Assembly: GCF_001514265.1 (NCBI RefSeq)
Contig: NZ_KQ948989.1
Span: 1,020,367-1,084,366, forward strand
Length of the DNA: 64,000 bases
Direction: 5' to 3'
DNA from: Streptomyces resistomycificus
GTDB taxonomy: Bacteria; Actinomycetota; Actinomycetes; Streptomycetales; Streptomycetaceae
Part shown: piece by piece, positions 24,630 through 33,241 of the stretch
Layout: every line of letters begins with the position of its first letter
How positions within the stretch are numbered: position 1 is the stretch's first letter
Made by a program: the position numbers and the translations under genes
Notes under the pieces: generated by a model
Seen by the model: only the letters and a program-made list of their open reading frames with translations
The model's database searches: none
What the model was told of the DNA's origin: nothing

Positions 24630-25613
24630 ATGGACGAGCGCACATTCGGTAGGTCGCAGCAGCACGCATCCGTCGTCGGCCTCGGCACCTGGCAGCTGGG
24701 TGCCGACTGGGGAGACGTCGACGACAAGGAAGCCCTGACGGTGCTGGAGACGGCGGCCGAGTCGGGGGTCACCTTCTTCGACACGGCCGACGTGTACGGC
24801 GACGGACGCAGCGAGCAGACCATCGCCGCCTTCCTCAGCGGCCGGCCCGACCTGCATGTGCTGGTCGCCACGAAGATGGGTCGCCGCGTCGACCAGATCC
24901 CGGAGAACTACGTCCTGGACAACTTCCGGGAGTGGAACGACCGTTCGCGCCGCAACCTCGGCGTCGACCGCCTCGACCTGGTCCAGCTGCACTGCCCGCC
25001 GACTCCCGTGTACTCCACCGACGAGGTGTTCGACGCCCTGGACACCCTCGTCGAGGAGGAGCGCGTCGCCGCCTACGGCGTCAGCGTGGAGACCTGCCAG
25101 GAGGCGCTGACCGCGATCGCCCGGCCGGGCGTGGCGAGCGTCCAGATCATCCTGAACCCGTTCCGGATGAAGCCCCTGCTTGAGGTGCTGCCCGCGGCCA
25201 GGGAGGCGGGCGTCGGCATCATCGCGCGTGTGCCGCTCGCCTCGGGCCTGCTGTCCGGCAAGTACACCAAGGACACCGTCTTCCCGGAGAACGACCACCG
25301 CACCTACAACCGCCACGGCGAGTCCTTCGACCAGGGCGAGACCTTCTCCGGCGTCGACTACACGACCGGCGTCGAGGCGGCCGCGGAGTTCGCCGCGCTC
25401 GCCCCCGAGGGCTACACCCCGGCCCAGCTGGCGCTGCGCTGGATCATCCAGCAGCCCGGCGTGACCACGGTGATCCCGGGCGCCCGCTCGCCCGAACAGG
25501 CGCGCGCCAACGCCGCCGCCGCCAAGCTGCCGGAGCTCTCGGAGGCGACGCTCAGCGCGATCCGTGAGCTGTACGAGCGGCGGATCAAGGACCAGGTGGA
25601 GGGCCGCTGGTAG
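24630..25613 (+). CDS. Aldo/keto reductase (AKR12/14-like)
   Basis: 327 residues. Starts RTFGRSQQHASVVGLGTWQLGADWG. Catalytic Asp/Tyr in FFDTADVYGDGRSE, Lys in VLVATKMGRR, His in LVQLHCPPTP. C-terminal NADPH-binding loop TVIPGARSPEQARANAAA. An NADPH-dependent aldehyde/ketone reductase; substrate unknown. Divergent from the cholesterol-oxidase-like gene, so the two may act on related carbonyl/alcohol substrates; that is inference. Confidence 0.92.
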   Translation: MDERTFGRSQQHASVVGLGTWQLGADWGDVDDKEALTVLETAAESGVTFFDTADVYGDGRSEQTIAAFLSGRPDLHVLVATKMGRRVDQIPENYVLDNFREWNDRSRRNLGVDRLDLVQLHCPPTPVYSTDEVFDALDTLVEEERVAAYGVSVETCQEALTAIARPGVASVQIILNPFRMKPLLEVLPAAREAGVGIIARVPLASGLLSGKYTKDTVFPENDHRTYNRHGESFDQGETFSGVDYTTGVEAAAEFAALAPEGYTPAQLALRWIIQQPGVTTVIPGARSPEQARANAAAAKLPELSEATLSAIRELYERRIKDQVEGRW

Positions 25614-25628
25614 CCCGACCGGGCCGGG

Positions 25629-25970
25629 TCAGGGGCTGAGCACCAGCTGGCGCTCCTGCTCCTGGTCGCCCGACGCGGTCCCCTGGTCGTCGGCGTGGAA
25701 GGCGCGCGTCAGTGTGTCGCTCGCCTTCTCGACGACCTCCGGCGCGCCCTGCACGGTGACCGTGACCGGGGCGGACAGGCGGCCGACGTCCCCCTGACCG
25801 GGCCCGCCCGCACCGGCGGCGAACGTGGCCGTGTGGACGGTGGCGTTCTCGTCGCTCGGCAGCTTGTCCGGAGCGCCGAAGGCGGGCTCCAGGGCTCGTA
25901 CGACCTTCTGGGCGTCGGCGGTGCTTCCGCCGGAGAGCGTGACAGTGAGTTCGGTGCCGGGCGTGGTCAA
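25629..25970 (-). CDS. Small hypothetical protein, actinobacterial type
   Basis: 113 residues from a TTG start at 25970, supported by AGGAG 5 bases upstream. Two beta-rich halves are visible (ELTVTLSGGSTADAQKVVRAL; APVTVTVQGAPEVVEKASDTL), each a strand followed by a helix, which resembles small effector-associated domains of actinobacteria. No signal peptide or membrane segment. Convergent with the aldo/keto reductase, 15 bases apart. Function unknown. Confidence 0.65.
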   Translation of the reverse strand: MTTPGTELTVTLSGGSTADAQKVVRALEPAFGAPDKLPSDENATVHTATFAAGAGGPGQGDVGRLSAPVTVTVQGAPEVVEKASDTLTRAFHADDQGTASGDQEQERQLVLSP

Positions 25971-26201
25971 CGGGACTCCTCGAATCGTCGGGGTCTTGGG
26001 GGCGGGGCGGACGGCTGACGCGGGTGCACCGCGTGGTCCACGGCCGCTCGTGCTCCGTGTAACCGCCCGGTGATCGCTGAAACAGCCGCCCGCCCCCGGT
26101 TGGCGCCCGAGCCGCGAGGAGACCGGCTCTCAGGGCGGTGGTCCTTCGGATCCGCGGACCGTCACGTTCTCAGGCCCGCGGAGCCGTGGAGCCTTGGGCC
26201 T

Positions 26202-26669
26202 TCAGAGCCGGCCGCCGGTCAGGCGGGTGACCGGCCCGTAGGTGTGCCGCTCCGAACGGCGGCCGGCCGCGAAGGACGCGGCGCTCAGCACGGTGAGGCC
26301 CGCTCCGACGCCCGCGGCGACCAGCTTGCGGTGGCTGAGCACCGTCCACGCCGTCTTGGCGCCCGCGGCGACCTGCCCGGAGGCCGAGACGATCGCCTGT
26401 CGGCTCACCTCGACGCTCCTGGCCGCCGTCTGCGCGGCCGCGCTCGTCGCGTCGGCCGCACGCTGTGCTCCCGCCTTCGCGGTCGAAGCCGCCTCGTCGG
26501 TCTTCGTGGCCGCCGCCCGGGCGGTCCGGGTGGCGGGGGCGGTCGCCTTGTCGGCGTTCTGCCGCGCCTTGGACGCCGTGGCCGAAGCGGTGGTGGTGGT
26601 CTTCTTGTTCGTTTCCTTGTCCGAATCCGTCATGGGGTCCGGTTTGCCGTTCGGCTCCGTCGCAAACAC
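26202..26669 (-). CDS. Ala/Thr/Lys-rich protein with C-terminal membrane helix
   Basis: 155 residues if the GTG at 26669 is used; the ATG at 26633 (MTDSDKETNKK) is an equally plausible start. Residues 20-105 are Ala/Thr/Lys/Arg-rich without hydrophobic core, likely a long helix or disordered. Residues about 118-140 (LVAAGVGAGLTVLSAASFAAG) could span the membrane, with a short Arg-rich tail. The composition recalls phasin-like or heparin-binding-type helical proteins, but no family can be assigned. Divergent from the DUF6328-like gene. Confidence 0.6.
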   Translation of the reverse strand: MFATEPNGKPDPMTDSDKETNKKTTTTASATASKARQNADKATAPATRTARAAATKTDEAASTAKAGAQRAADATSAAAQTAARSVEVSRQAIVSASGQVAAGAKTAWTVLSHRKLVAAGVGAGLTVLSAASFAAGRRSERHTYGPVTRLTGGRL

Positions 26670-26732
26670 GATCCCTCGGGTCCCTTTCTCCGCTGTCGCG
26701 ACCGGTCAGAAACGCTTGAAACAGGGAACACG

Positions 26733-27278
26733 GTGCACAAGAACGAAAGCAGCGTTCGATCGGGCCAGGGAGGAAGCTTGTCGGCCAGCGGCAGCACAGC
26801 GGACACCAACAGAACGGGTCGCGACGAGACCGAGGAGGAGAGGGCCGACCGTAAGTGGGCGGAGCTCATCCAGGAGGTGAGGGTCGCCCAGACGGGCGTG
26901 CAGATCCTCTTCGGCTTCCTGCTCACCGTCGTGTTCACCCCGAGGTACGAGGACCTCACGGACACCAACAAGACCATCTACCTCGTCACGGTCGTCCTCG
27001 GCGCCGCCGCCACGGGTGCCTTGATCGGCCCGGTGTCCCTGCACCGCCTGGTGTCGGGGCACCGGGTCAAACCCCACGCGGTCGTGTGGGCCTCCCGGCT
27101 GACCTTCGTCGGCCTGCTGCTCCTGCTCGCCACCATGACGTCGGCGCTGCTGCTGATCCTGCGGGTCGCGACCCACGACGGGTACGTGCCGTGGCTGGTC
27201 GCCGGAGTCGTCGCCTGGTACCTGCTGTGCTGGTTCCTCATCCCGATGGTGGTGCGGCAGCGCAACTCGCTGAAGTGA
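26733..27278 (+). CDS. DUF6328-like membrane protein
   Basis: 181 residues from GTG at 26733 with AGGGA upstream; TTG at 26778 with GGGAGGAAG is an alternative. The conserved part begins GRDETEEERADRKWAELIQEVRVAQTGVQILFGFLL, typical of DUF6328 proteins of Streptomyces. Four membrane helices: about 57-75, 90-110, 124-146 and 152-172, with an Arg-rich cytosolic end. Function unknown. Confidence 0.8.
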   Translation: MHKNESSVRSGQGGSLSASGSTADTNRTGRDETEEERADRKWAELIQEVRVAQTGVQILFGFLLTVVFTPRYEDLTDTNKTIYLVTVVLGAAATGALIGPVSLHRLVSGHRVKPHAVVWASRLTFVGLLLLLATMTSALLLILRVATHDGYVPWLVAGVVAWYLLCWFLIPMVVRQRNSLK

Positions 27279-27323
27279 CGCCGCCGGGCGACGCGGCACG
27301 CTGAGGTGTCACGCCCGGCGGCG
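27279..27323. terminator. 12-bp stem-loop between convergent genes
   Basis: CGCCGCCGGGCG (27279-27290) starts directly after the DUF6328-like stop and pairs exactly with CGCCCGGCGGCG (27312-27323), just before the stop of the convergent SsgA-like gene. Loop 21 bases. Probable bidirectional terminator. Confidence 0.7.
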
Positions 27324-27329
27324 CCCGGG

Positions 27330-27755
27330 TCAGCCGCCGGCGAAGACGTCCTGGAGGAAGTCGTCGATCCGGATTTCCTCCCGCCCCGGTGCCACGACCT
27401 CGCGGGTCTCCCGCAGGAAGGTCGCGAGCGCCGGGGCCCACGCGAAGACCACCGCGCACTGACGGCCGCCGTCGGGGCGGGCGTCGCCGAGGAACTCGAG
27501 GCGCAGTTCCTCCCAGACCCCGGTCGAGACGGGACGCATGCGTACGTCGCCCACCCCGACCGGGCGGGCGAGGGCGGCCGTGAGCATCTCCCGGTCCAGC
27601 CGCCACCGCGCCAGCACCCGGCCGTCATGGCTGAACACCACGGTGACGGCGAACGGGTCCGCCGCGTCGTAGCTCAGGTGTGCGAGAACCGGAAAGCGGT
27701 CCGTGGCGCCCGCCTGGAGCTGCACGACGAGAGTCTTGTGCACGATGGTGTTCAC
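27330..27755 (-). CDS. SsgA-like sporulation/cell-division protein (SALP)
   Basis: 141 residues, the usual SALP length. Hallmarks: LSYDAADPFAVTVVFS at about 28-43, VLARWRLDREMLTAALARPVGVGDVRMRP at about 47-75, and VFAWAPALATFLRETREVVAPG near the end. SsgA/SsgB-type proteins occur only in morphologically complex actinomycetes, where they localise FtsZ or guide septum and peptidoglycan changes during sporulation. Which paralogue this is cannot be told from sequence alone. Stand-alone gene. Confidence 0.92.
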   Translation of the reverse strand: MNTIVHKTLVVQLQAGATDRFPVLAHLSYDAADPFAVTVVFSHDGRVLARWRLDREMLTAALARPVGVGDVRMRPVSTGVWEELRLEFLGDARPDGGRQCAVVFAWAPALATFLRETREVVAPGREEIRIDDFLQDVFAGG

Positions 27756-27818
27756 TAGAGGGCCTCCGGAAGGAACCAGTTTTAGAGACCTCTAGTACCC
27801 CCGTCCTGCACAAGATGC

Positions 27819-28850
27819 TCAGCCCTCCGGGTGAATCCCGCGGGCTCCTCGCAGCGACGTGATGCAGGTGGCGATGGCGTTCTGGAGTTCCTCCAGGCGC
27901 TGGACCATGTCGTCCTCGTAGAAGTCCTGGGCGTCGTCGAAGGTGAGCTCCTCGAACACCTTCGTCGCCTTCTGCAGGCTGCTGTAGAACTTCGTCCGCC
28001 GCTCCTGGACGCGCAGTTCGGGATCGGCCTCCACGACCTCGACGACGAGCGACTTCATGGTGTCGTACGCCTCGGTCGCCCACTCGCCGGTGTCCTCGTC
28101 CTCCTCCAGCTCGTCCAGGAGCGACAGATGACGCTCTGCCTCCTGGCGGAGGTCGACGGGCGCGTCGATCGTCTGCCCGGCAGGGGTCCTGACCTGACCG
28201 GACTCGGCGATCTGACGCACGTATCCGATCCGGTCGGCCGCCCGGCTCTCGGTGGCGACGGCCTTCTTGAGGTCGTCTGTGCGTACCACGTCACGCGCCA
28301 ACTCGGCCTGGAGTTCGGGGTCCTCCTTCAGCCGGTCCAGCAGGGCGCTGCGTGCCGCGCGGGCGGTGGAGGGGTCGGCGAGGATGGCGGCGCGCAGGGC
28401 GGTCGGGTTCTCGGCGACCTCCAGCGCCTTGGTCGGACGGATGCCCTCGGCCTCGGCGGCCTCGGCGATGGCGGTGCCGCGCTCGGACGTGGCGCTGTTG
28501 CGGGAGACGTAGTAACCCAGCCACACGTCGGCGTCCGGGAGTTCCACCTCCTGGCCCGGGGACAGCGCCTCGAAGTGCGGGACGAGACCGTCGTCGGCGG
28601 CCTTGTCCCACGCCTTGTAGTAGCGCATGACGCGCTCGGGCGAGCAGCCGGCGAGTTCGGCGAACTCCTTCGCCGACACCTTCGGCGTCTCGTCCGCGCC
28701 CTGGCCGCCGGGGCGCACGCTGCGCGCCACCATCAGGCCGAAGGCCCATCCTCCGGTCCGCGCGTAGACCCCGAACTCACGCGCGTCCCGCGCCACGAGG
28801 TCGGACAGGGGCACGGGGGACGTCTCGGACGGGACGATGGCAAGGGTCAC
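27819..28850 (-). CDS. Hypothetical protein with putative helix-turn-helix region, Streptomyces type
   Basis: 343 residues from GTG with AGGAGA 7 bases upstream. Highly charged and mostly helical, with no membrane segment. Residues 57-83 (VSAKEFAELAGCSPERVMRYYKAW) look like a DNA-binding helix-turn-helix of the kind in ParB-like or phage-type regulators. Later come long acidic helices (ERHLSLLDELEEDEDTGEW) that may form coiled coils. No catalytic residues seen. I do not recognise a named family. Confidence 0.72.
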   Translation of the reverse strand: MTLAIVPSETSPVPLSDLVARDAREFGVYARTGGWAFGLMVARSVRPGGQGADETPKVSAKEFAELAGCSPERVMRYYKAWDKAADDGLVPHFEALSPGQEVELPDADVWLGYYVSRNSATSERGTAIAEAAEAEGIRPTKALEVAENPTALRAAILADPSTARAARSALLDRLKEDPELQAELARDVVRTDDLKKAVATESRAADRIGYVRQIAESGQVRTPAGQTIDAPVDLRQEAERHLSLLDELEEDEDTGEWATEAYDTMKSLVVEVVEADPELRVQERRTKFYSSLQKATKVFEELTFDDAQDFYEDDMVQRLEELQNAIATCITSLRGARGIHPEG

Positions 28851-28944
28851 GGGTGATTCTCCTGGGCAGGCTGGTCGGACCGCACACTGTGCGGCACGGC
28901 AGCCTATTGCACCTCCGCTCGCCCCCGCGGCAGCCGGGGCCCGC

Positions 28945-29916
28945 TCAGTCGAACGCGTCGTGCAGCGCCGGCAGCAGCGACTTCGCCGCCCAGTCGAGAT
29001 ACGCGGGCTGCGACTCCCCGCCGATCTGCACCAGCGCGATCTCCGTGAAACCGGCCTCCGCGTACGGCCGTACCGCCTCGACGAAGTCCTCCGGGTCGTC
29101 GCCGCACGGGATCGAGCCGGCGACGTCCTCCGGCCTGACGAACTGGGTGGCCGCCTCGAAGGCGTCGGGGTGCGGCAGTTCGGAGTTGACCTTCCAGCCG
29201 TTGCCGAACCAGCGGAACTGCGAGTGGGCGCGCTTGACGGCCGTGTCCCGGTCGGGGTCGTAGCAGACCGGCAACTGGCCCACGCGCGGCTTGCCCGAAC
29301 CGCCGTGCCGGTCGAAGGCGTCCAGCAGGTCCGCCTTGGGCTCGGTGGCGATGACCAGGTCCGCCAGCCGGCCCGCGAGGGAGCAGGACTGTTCGCCGGA
29401 GACGGCGACGCCGATGGGCGGCGGCTGGTCGGGAAGGTCCCACAGCCGGGCCGACTCGACGTCGAAGTGCGTCCCGTGATGGTTCACATGGCCACCCTCG
29501 AAGAGCGCGCGGATGATCTCCACCGCCTCCTCGAGCATCTCGTGGCGTACGTCGACGGCCGGCCAACCGCCGCCCACGACGTGTTCGTTGAGGTTCTCGC
29601 CCGAGCCGAGCCCCAGCCGGAAGCGGCCCTCGGACAGCAGCTGCATCGTCGCCGCCTTCTGCGCGACGACCGCCGGGTGGTAGCGGACGCTGGGACACGT
29701 GACGTACGTCATCAGCGGAATGCGCGAGGTCGCCTGGGCGGCCGCACCCAGCACACTCCACGCGTAGGGGGAGTGCCCCTGCGAGCGCAGCCACGGAAAG
29801 TAGTGGTCCGAGGTCACCGAGAAGTCGTAGCCCGCCTCCTCGGCCCGCACCACGTGGTCGACGAGGTCGCGGGGGCCGGCCTGCTCGGTCATCATCGTGT
29901 ATCCGATTTGCACCAT
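28945..29916 (-). CDS. LLM-class F420-dependent oxidoreductase (F420-G6P dehydrogenase-like)
   Basis: 323 residues. Luciferase-like TIM barrel: QIGYTMMTEQAGPRDLVDHVVRAEEAGYDFSVTSDHYFPW at the N-terminus, PLMTYVTCPSVRYHPAVVAQ, GRFRLGLGSGENLNEHVVG, and C-terminal VRPYAEAGFTEIALVQIG. This matches the TIGR03557-type F420 subgroup, distant from true G6P dehydrogenases, that reduce or oxidise small substrates with deazaflavin F420. Start MVQIGYTMM fits family length. Divergent from the serine hydrolase gene. Confidence 0.9.
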   Translation of the reverse strand: MVQIGYTMMTEQAGPRDLVDHVVRAEEAGYDFSVTSDHYFPWLRSQGHSPYAWSVLGAAAQATSRIPLMTYVTCPSVRYHPAVVAQKAATMQLLSEGRFRLGLGSGENLNEHVVGGGWPAVDVRHEMLEEAVEIIRALFEGGHVNHHGTHFDVESARLWDLPDQPPPIGVAVSGEQSCSLAGRLADLVIATEPKADLLDAFDRHGGSGKPRVGQLPVCYDPDRDTAVKRAHSQFRWFGNGWKVNSELPHPDAFEAATQFVRPEDVAGSIPCGDDPEDFVEAVRPYAEAGFTEIALVQIGGESQPAYLDWAAKSLLPALHDAFD

Positions 29917-30002
29917 AGGAGCCGGGTCCCCGGTCGGCGGGTGGGAAAACGGGCCGATCGGGGGCTCTCGATCACGGCCGGGAATCGGGGCAGGATGCCC
30001 GC

Positions 30003-31451
30003 ATGAGCCCTCGCCGTCCTCCCCGTCGTGCCCTGCCCACGAGTACCCCCGCCGCCCAGGGCGTGAACGCCTCGGGTATCGAGGCATTCCTCGACGCTCT
30101 CGAAGCCGCCCCGGGCATCGAGCCGCACAGTCTCATGATCCTGCGGCACGACCACGTGGTGGCGGCCGGGTGGTGGGCGCCGTACACGCCGGACCGCGTC
30201 CATCTCCTGTACTCCCTCAGCAAGAGCTTCACGGCGGCTGCCGCCGGCTTCGCGGTCGCCGAGGGGCTGATCGGGCTGGACGACCCGGTGATCTCGTACT
30301 TCCCGGAGTTCGCGTCCGACATCACCGACCCGCGCAGCCGCGCGATGCTCGTACGCCACGTGGCGTCGATGTCCAGCGGGCACGACGAGGAGACCCACGA
30401 ACGGGCGTTGGCGCTGGACCGGGACGAACCGGTCCGGGGCTTCCTGCTGCTGCCGCCCGACGGGGATCCGGGGACCGTGTTCGCGTACAACCAGCCCACG
30501 ACGTACACGCTGGCGGCGATACTCCAGCGGGTCACCGGTCAGTCGCTGACCGAGTACCTGAGGCCGCGGCTGCTGGACCCGCTGGGCATCGAAGAGGTGG
30601 CGTGGACGCGGGACCGGGCGGGGCGCGAGCTGGGCTTCAGCGGCCTGCACGCCACCACCGAGGCGATCGCCCGGTTCGGTCTGCTGCACCTGCGGGACGG
30701 GGTGTGGGAGGGCGAACGGCTGCTGCCCGAAGGGTGGGTGGCCGAGGCCAGCCGTGTGCACATCGAGACCGCCGACGCGACCATGGCGGACTGGCGCAAC
30801 GGCTACGGCCTCCAGTTCTGGCGGTCCCGGCACGGCTACCGCGGAGACGGGGCGTACGGGCAGTACTGCCTGGTGCTGCCCGAGCAGGACGCGGTGGTCG
30901 CGATGACCTCGGAGAGCGAGGACATGCAGGAGGTCCTGGACCTGGTCTGGGAGCATCTGACGCCCGCCTTCGAGCCCGGACCGTCGGCCGGCCGGCAGGC
31001 GCGGGACGCGGCCCTGGCGGAGCGGCTGGCCCGGCTGTCGCTGCCGTCGGCCCCGGGAAAGCCGGCACCGCCGGACCGGACGGAGGCCTGGGCCGGCGCC
31101 GAGTTCGGAGCTGACGCGGCCGAGGACGGTGCCCTGCGTCCGGGGAGCACGGTCGAGGTCTCGTCCGACGGGGACGGCTGGTGTCTGACGCTCGTCGAGG
31201 AGGGGGACCGGCTGGAGCTGCCGCTCGGACCCGGGGGTTGGGCCGTCGCCGAGGAGCCGGTGCCCGTCGCGGTGAGCGCGGGGTGGACCGACGCGGACAC
31301 CCTCGTGGCGGACTTGCTCTTCCTGGAGACACCGCACCACCTCGTGGTGACCTGCTCGCTCACGGACCGGACGTGCACGGCGCGATGGCGCACCCAGCCG
31401 CTGCACGCGAGGCGTCTGCGCTCGCTGAAGGCGCCTCGCGGGTCATCCTGA
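30003..31451 (+). CDS. Serine hydrolase, beta-lactamase/class C fold
   Basis: 482 residues. Active-site SLSK with Ser71 and Lys74 in LLYSLSKSFTAAAAGF, YNQ (Tyr-x-Asn-like) in TVFAYNQPTTYTLAAIL near 163, and a later strand region with HGYRGDGAYGQY. The last 110 residues form a beta-rich domain (STVEVSSDGDGWCLTLVEEG), a lipocalin-like tail seen in many related hydrolases. No signal peptide, so probably cytosolic esterase or peptidase. Its end overlaps the convergent pseudokinase gene by 9 bases. Confidence 0.88.
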   Translation: MSPRRPPRRALPTSTPAAQGVNASGIEAFLDALEAAPGIEPHSLMILRHDHVVAAGWWAPYTPDRVHLLYSLSKSFTAAAAGFAVAEGLIGLDDPVISYFPEFASDITDPRSRAMLVRHVASMSSGHDEETHERALALDRDEPVRGFLLLPPDGDPGTVFAYNQPTTYTLAAILQRVTGQSLTEYLRPRLLDPLGIEEVAWTRDRAGRELGFSGLHATTEAIARFGLLHLRDGVWEGERLLPEGWVAEASRVHIETADATMADWRNGYGLQFWRSRHGYRGDGAYGQYCLVLPEQDAVVAMTSESEDMQEVLDLVWEHLTPAFEPGPSAGRQARDAALAERLARLSLPSAPGKPAPPDRTEAWAGAEFGADAAEDGALRPGSTVEVSSDGDGWCLTLVEEGDRLELPLGPGGWAVAEEPVPVAVSAGWTDADTLVADLLFLETPHHLVVTCSLTDRTCTARWRTQPLHARRLRSLKAPRGSS

Positions 31452-33074
31452 GGTACGGCGGAACGTCTTCAGGAAGGTGTCCAGTGCCTCCCGGTTCGCG
31501 CTGTCGTTCCAGTCCGCGGCCGGGGTCGTCCAGCGCAGTGAGAAGCTGCGGCCCTCTCCGATCAGGAAGCCGCGGCCGAACGTGCGCACCCGGGTGCCGC
31601 CGACGTCGGCGAGCCACTCCATGTCGGCGGCCTCGCGCCCCTGGTACGTCGTCGCGCGGATCTCGCCGATCCGCCGGTAGTCGCCGGACGTCCTGAGGCC
31701 CGGCTCGACGTCGTCCCGCCACACGGCGACGGGGTCCGGGCCCACCCGCGCGCTGTAGGTGACGGCGAGGGTGCGGGGGTCGTCCTTCGCGCCGAGGATC
31801 ACGCGGTACGCCAGATCGGACATCCGCGTGGTGCGCAGTGCCTTCCACCCCTCGGGCAGGGCCACGGAGAAGCCCTCGGGGGAGTGGAAGACGCGGTATC
31901 CGGCAGGCAGCCCGTCGCCCGTGGGGGTCGCGGTCGCGGAGGGGGAGGTCTTCGGCGGAGTGGGCGCGGGTGAGGTGGCCGGCTCGGTGGGGGTCGGTGA
32001 GGCCGCCGGTGGCGGGGAGGTCTGCCGGTCGGTGCCGCCGCCCGGTGCGACGGTGGACGCGGAGGGCGACGGGCTCGGCGGTGCGTCACTCGCCGAGGTG
32101 CTGGTGCCCGGCAGCTGGCGGGTCACGGCGAGGACGGCCACGGCCACGGTGACGACGGACAGGGCGGTACCGGCGACCAGGGCGCGCCTGCTCCAGCCGG
32201 GGCCCGCCGTGTACATCCCCCGCAGCCGGGGCCGGGACGCCGGGCTCACGGCCGTGTCGGGGTCCTCGTCGAGAGCGCGGGCGAGGGCTTCTCGGACCAC
32301 CGGGCGGGTCAGCCGTTCCCGGGAGTTCTTGCGAAGCAGCCCCTGCACGGTCTGGGCGAGCGGACCGGCCCGCACGGGCGTCCGCAGCGGCAGCCGGTCC
32401 ACGCCCTTCAACGTGGTCTCGGGCCGGTCCCGGTCACGGAAGGGGGGCCGGCCCTCGATCATCGTGTACAGGATCGCGCCGAGCGCCCACAGGTCGGCGG
32501 CCGGCCCGATCCGCTCGTCGCGGGCCTGTTCGGGCGAGGCGTACGACGGGGCGGTGACCCGGGGCGCGAGGGTCGCGCCGGCCAGTCCGAACCCGGTGAC
32601 GACGACGGCGCCTCCCTCCCGCACGAACACCTGGCCCGGGCTCAGCTCGCCGTGCGTGATGCCCTCGCCGTGCGCGGCCTCCAGCACGTCGAGCAGCTCC
32701 AGGCCGATGCGCGCCGCCCGCACGTAGCTGAACGTGCCCTGCCGTGCGGTGAGTTCGCCCAGCGGTATCCCGTCGATGCAGTCGGTGACGGTCCACAGGG
32801 TGTCCGCCTCCACGACGGCGTCGACGACCGGGGCGACTCTGCCGGGGCACAGCAGCCCCATGGTCTCCGACATGCGGATGACCCGGGCGGTGGCCCGGCG
32901 TGCGCTGTCCCCCTCCGGGTCGGCCGGCAGCCCGATCTGGGTGAGCAGACAGGGGCGTTCGACCTGGATGTCCTCCCCGTACCAGCAGATGCGGTTCGTC
33001 TCGCGGTGAAGCACCTCCAGGAGCCGGTACCTGCCGGCCACCAGCTCGTGTGTGGAGACGTGCGCCTTGACCAT
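31443..33074 (-). CDS. Membrane pseudokinase (Ser/Thr kinase fold lacking catalytic residues)
   Basis: 543 residues. The N-terminal 270 residues have a Hanks-kinase fold: GRYRLLEVL, LWTVTDCIDGIPLGELT, SPEQARDERIGPAADLWALGAILYTMIEGRPPF. The working residues are replaced. No Val-Ala-x-Lys motif is found (the region reads PCLLTQIGLP). HRDxKxxN is HGELSPGQ at 141-148, and DFG is GFG at 161-163. A membrane helix spans about 298-319. A Ser/Thr/Pro-rich linker leads to an extracellular domain (400-540, VFHSPEGFSVALPEGW). Likely an ATP-binding or scaffolding sensor rather than an enzyme. ATG at 33074 has GAGG 7 bases upstream; the ATG 6 bases earlier is less well placed. Confidence 0.9.
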   Translation of the reverse strand: MVKAHVSTHELVAGRYRLLEVLHRETNRICWYGEDIQVERPCLLTQIGLPADPEGDSARRATARVIRMSETMGLLCPGRVAPVVDAVVEADTLWTVTDCIDGIPLGELTARQGTFSYVRAARIGLELLDVLEAAHGEGITHGELSPGQVFVREGGAVVVTGFGLAGATLAPRVTAPSYASPEQARDERIGPAADLWALGAILYTMIEGRPPFRDRDRPETTLKGVDRLPLRTPVRAGPLAQTVQGLLRKNSRERLTRPVVREALARALDEDPDTAVSPASRPRLRGMYTAGPGWSRRALVAGTALSVVTVAVAVLAVTRQLPGTSTSASDAPPSPSPSASTVAPGGGTDRQTSPPPAASPTPTEPATSPAPTPPKTSPSATATPTGDGLPAGYRVFHSPEGFSVALPEGWKALRTTRMSDLAYRVILGAKDDPRTLAVTYSARVGPDPVAVWRDDVEPGLRTSGDYRRIGEIRATTYQGREAADMEWLADVGGTRVRTFGRGFLIGEGRSFSLRWTTPAADWNDSANREALDTFLKTFRRTSG

Positions 33075-33241
33075 GGTCATCCCTCGTTGAACCGCCGGCT
33101 CTCACCTTTCCCACAGGTACGGAGGCCGCAGCGGGATGTGTTCAACGAATCCGCAACTCAAGCGCCCCTGTTTTCCTTTGTTCGTCCGTTGTTCGGCAGG
33201 TCGGTGACAACTGGCCTGAGAAAGACCGTAGTTGTGCGTTC

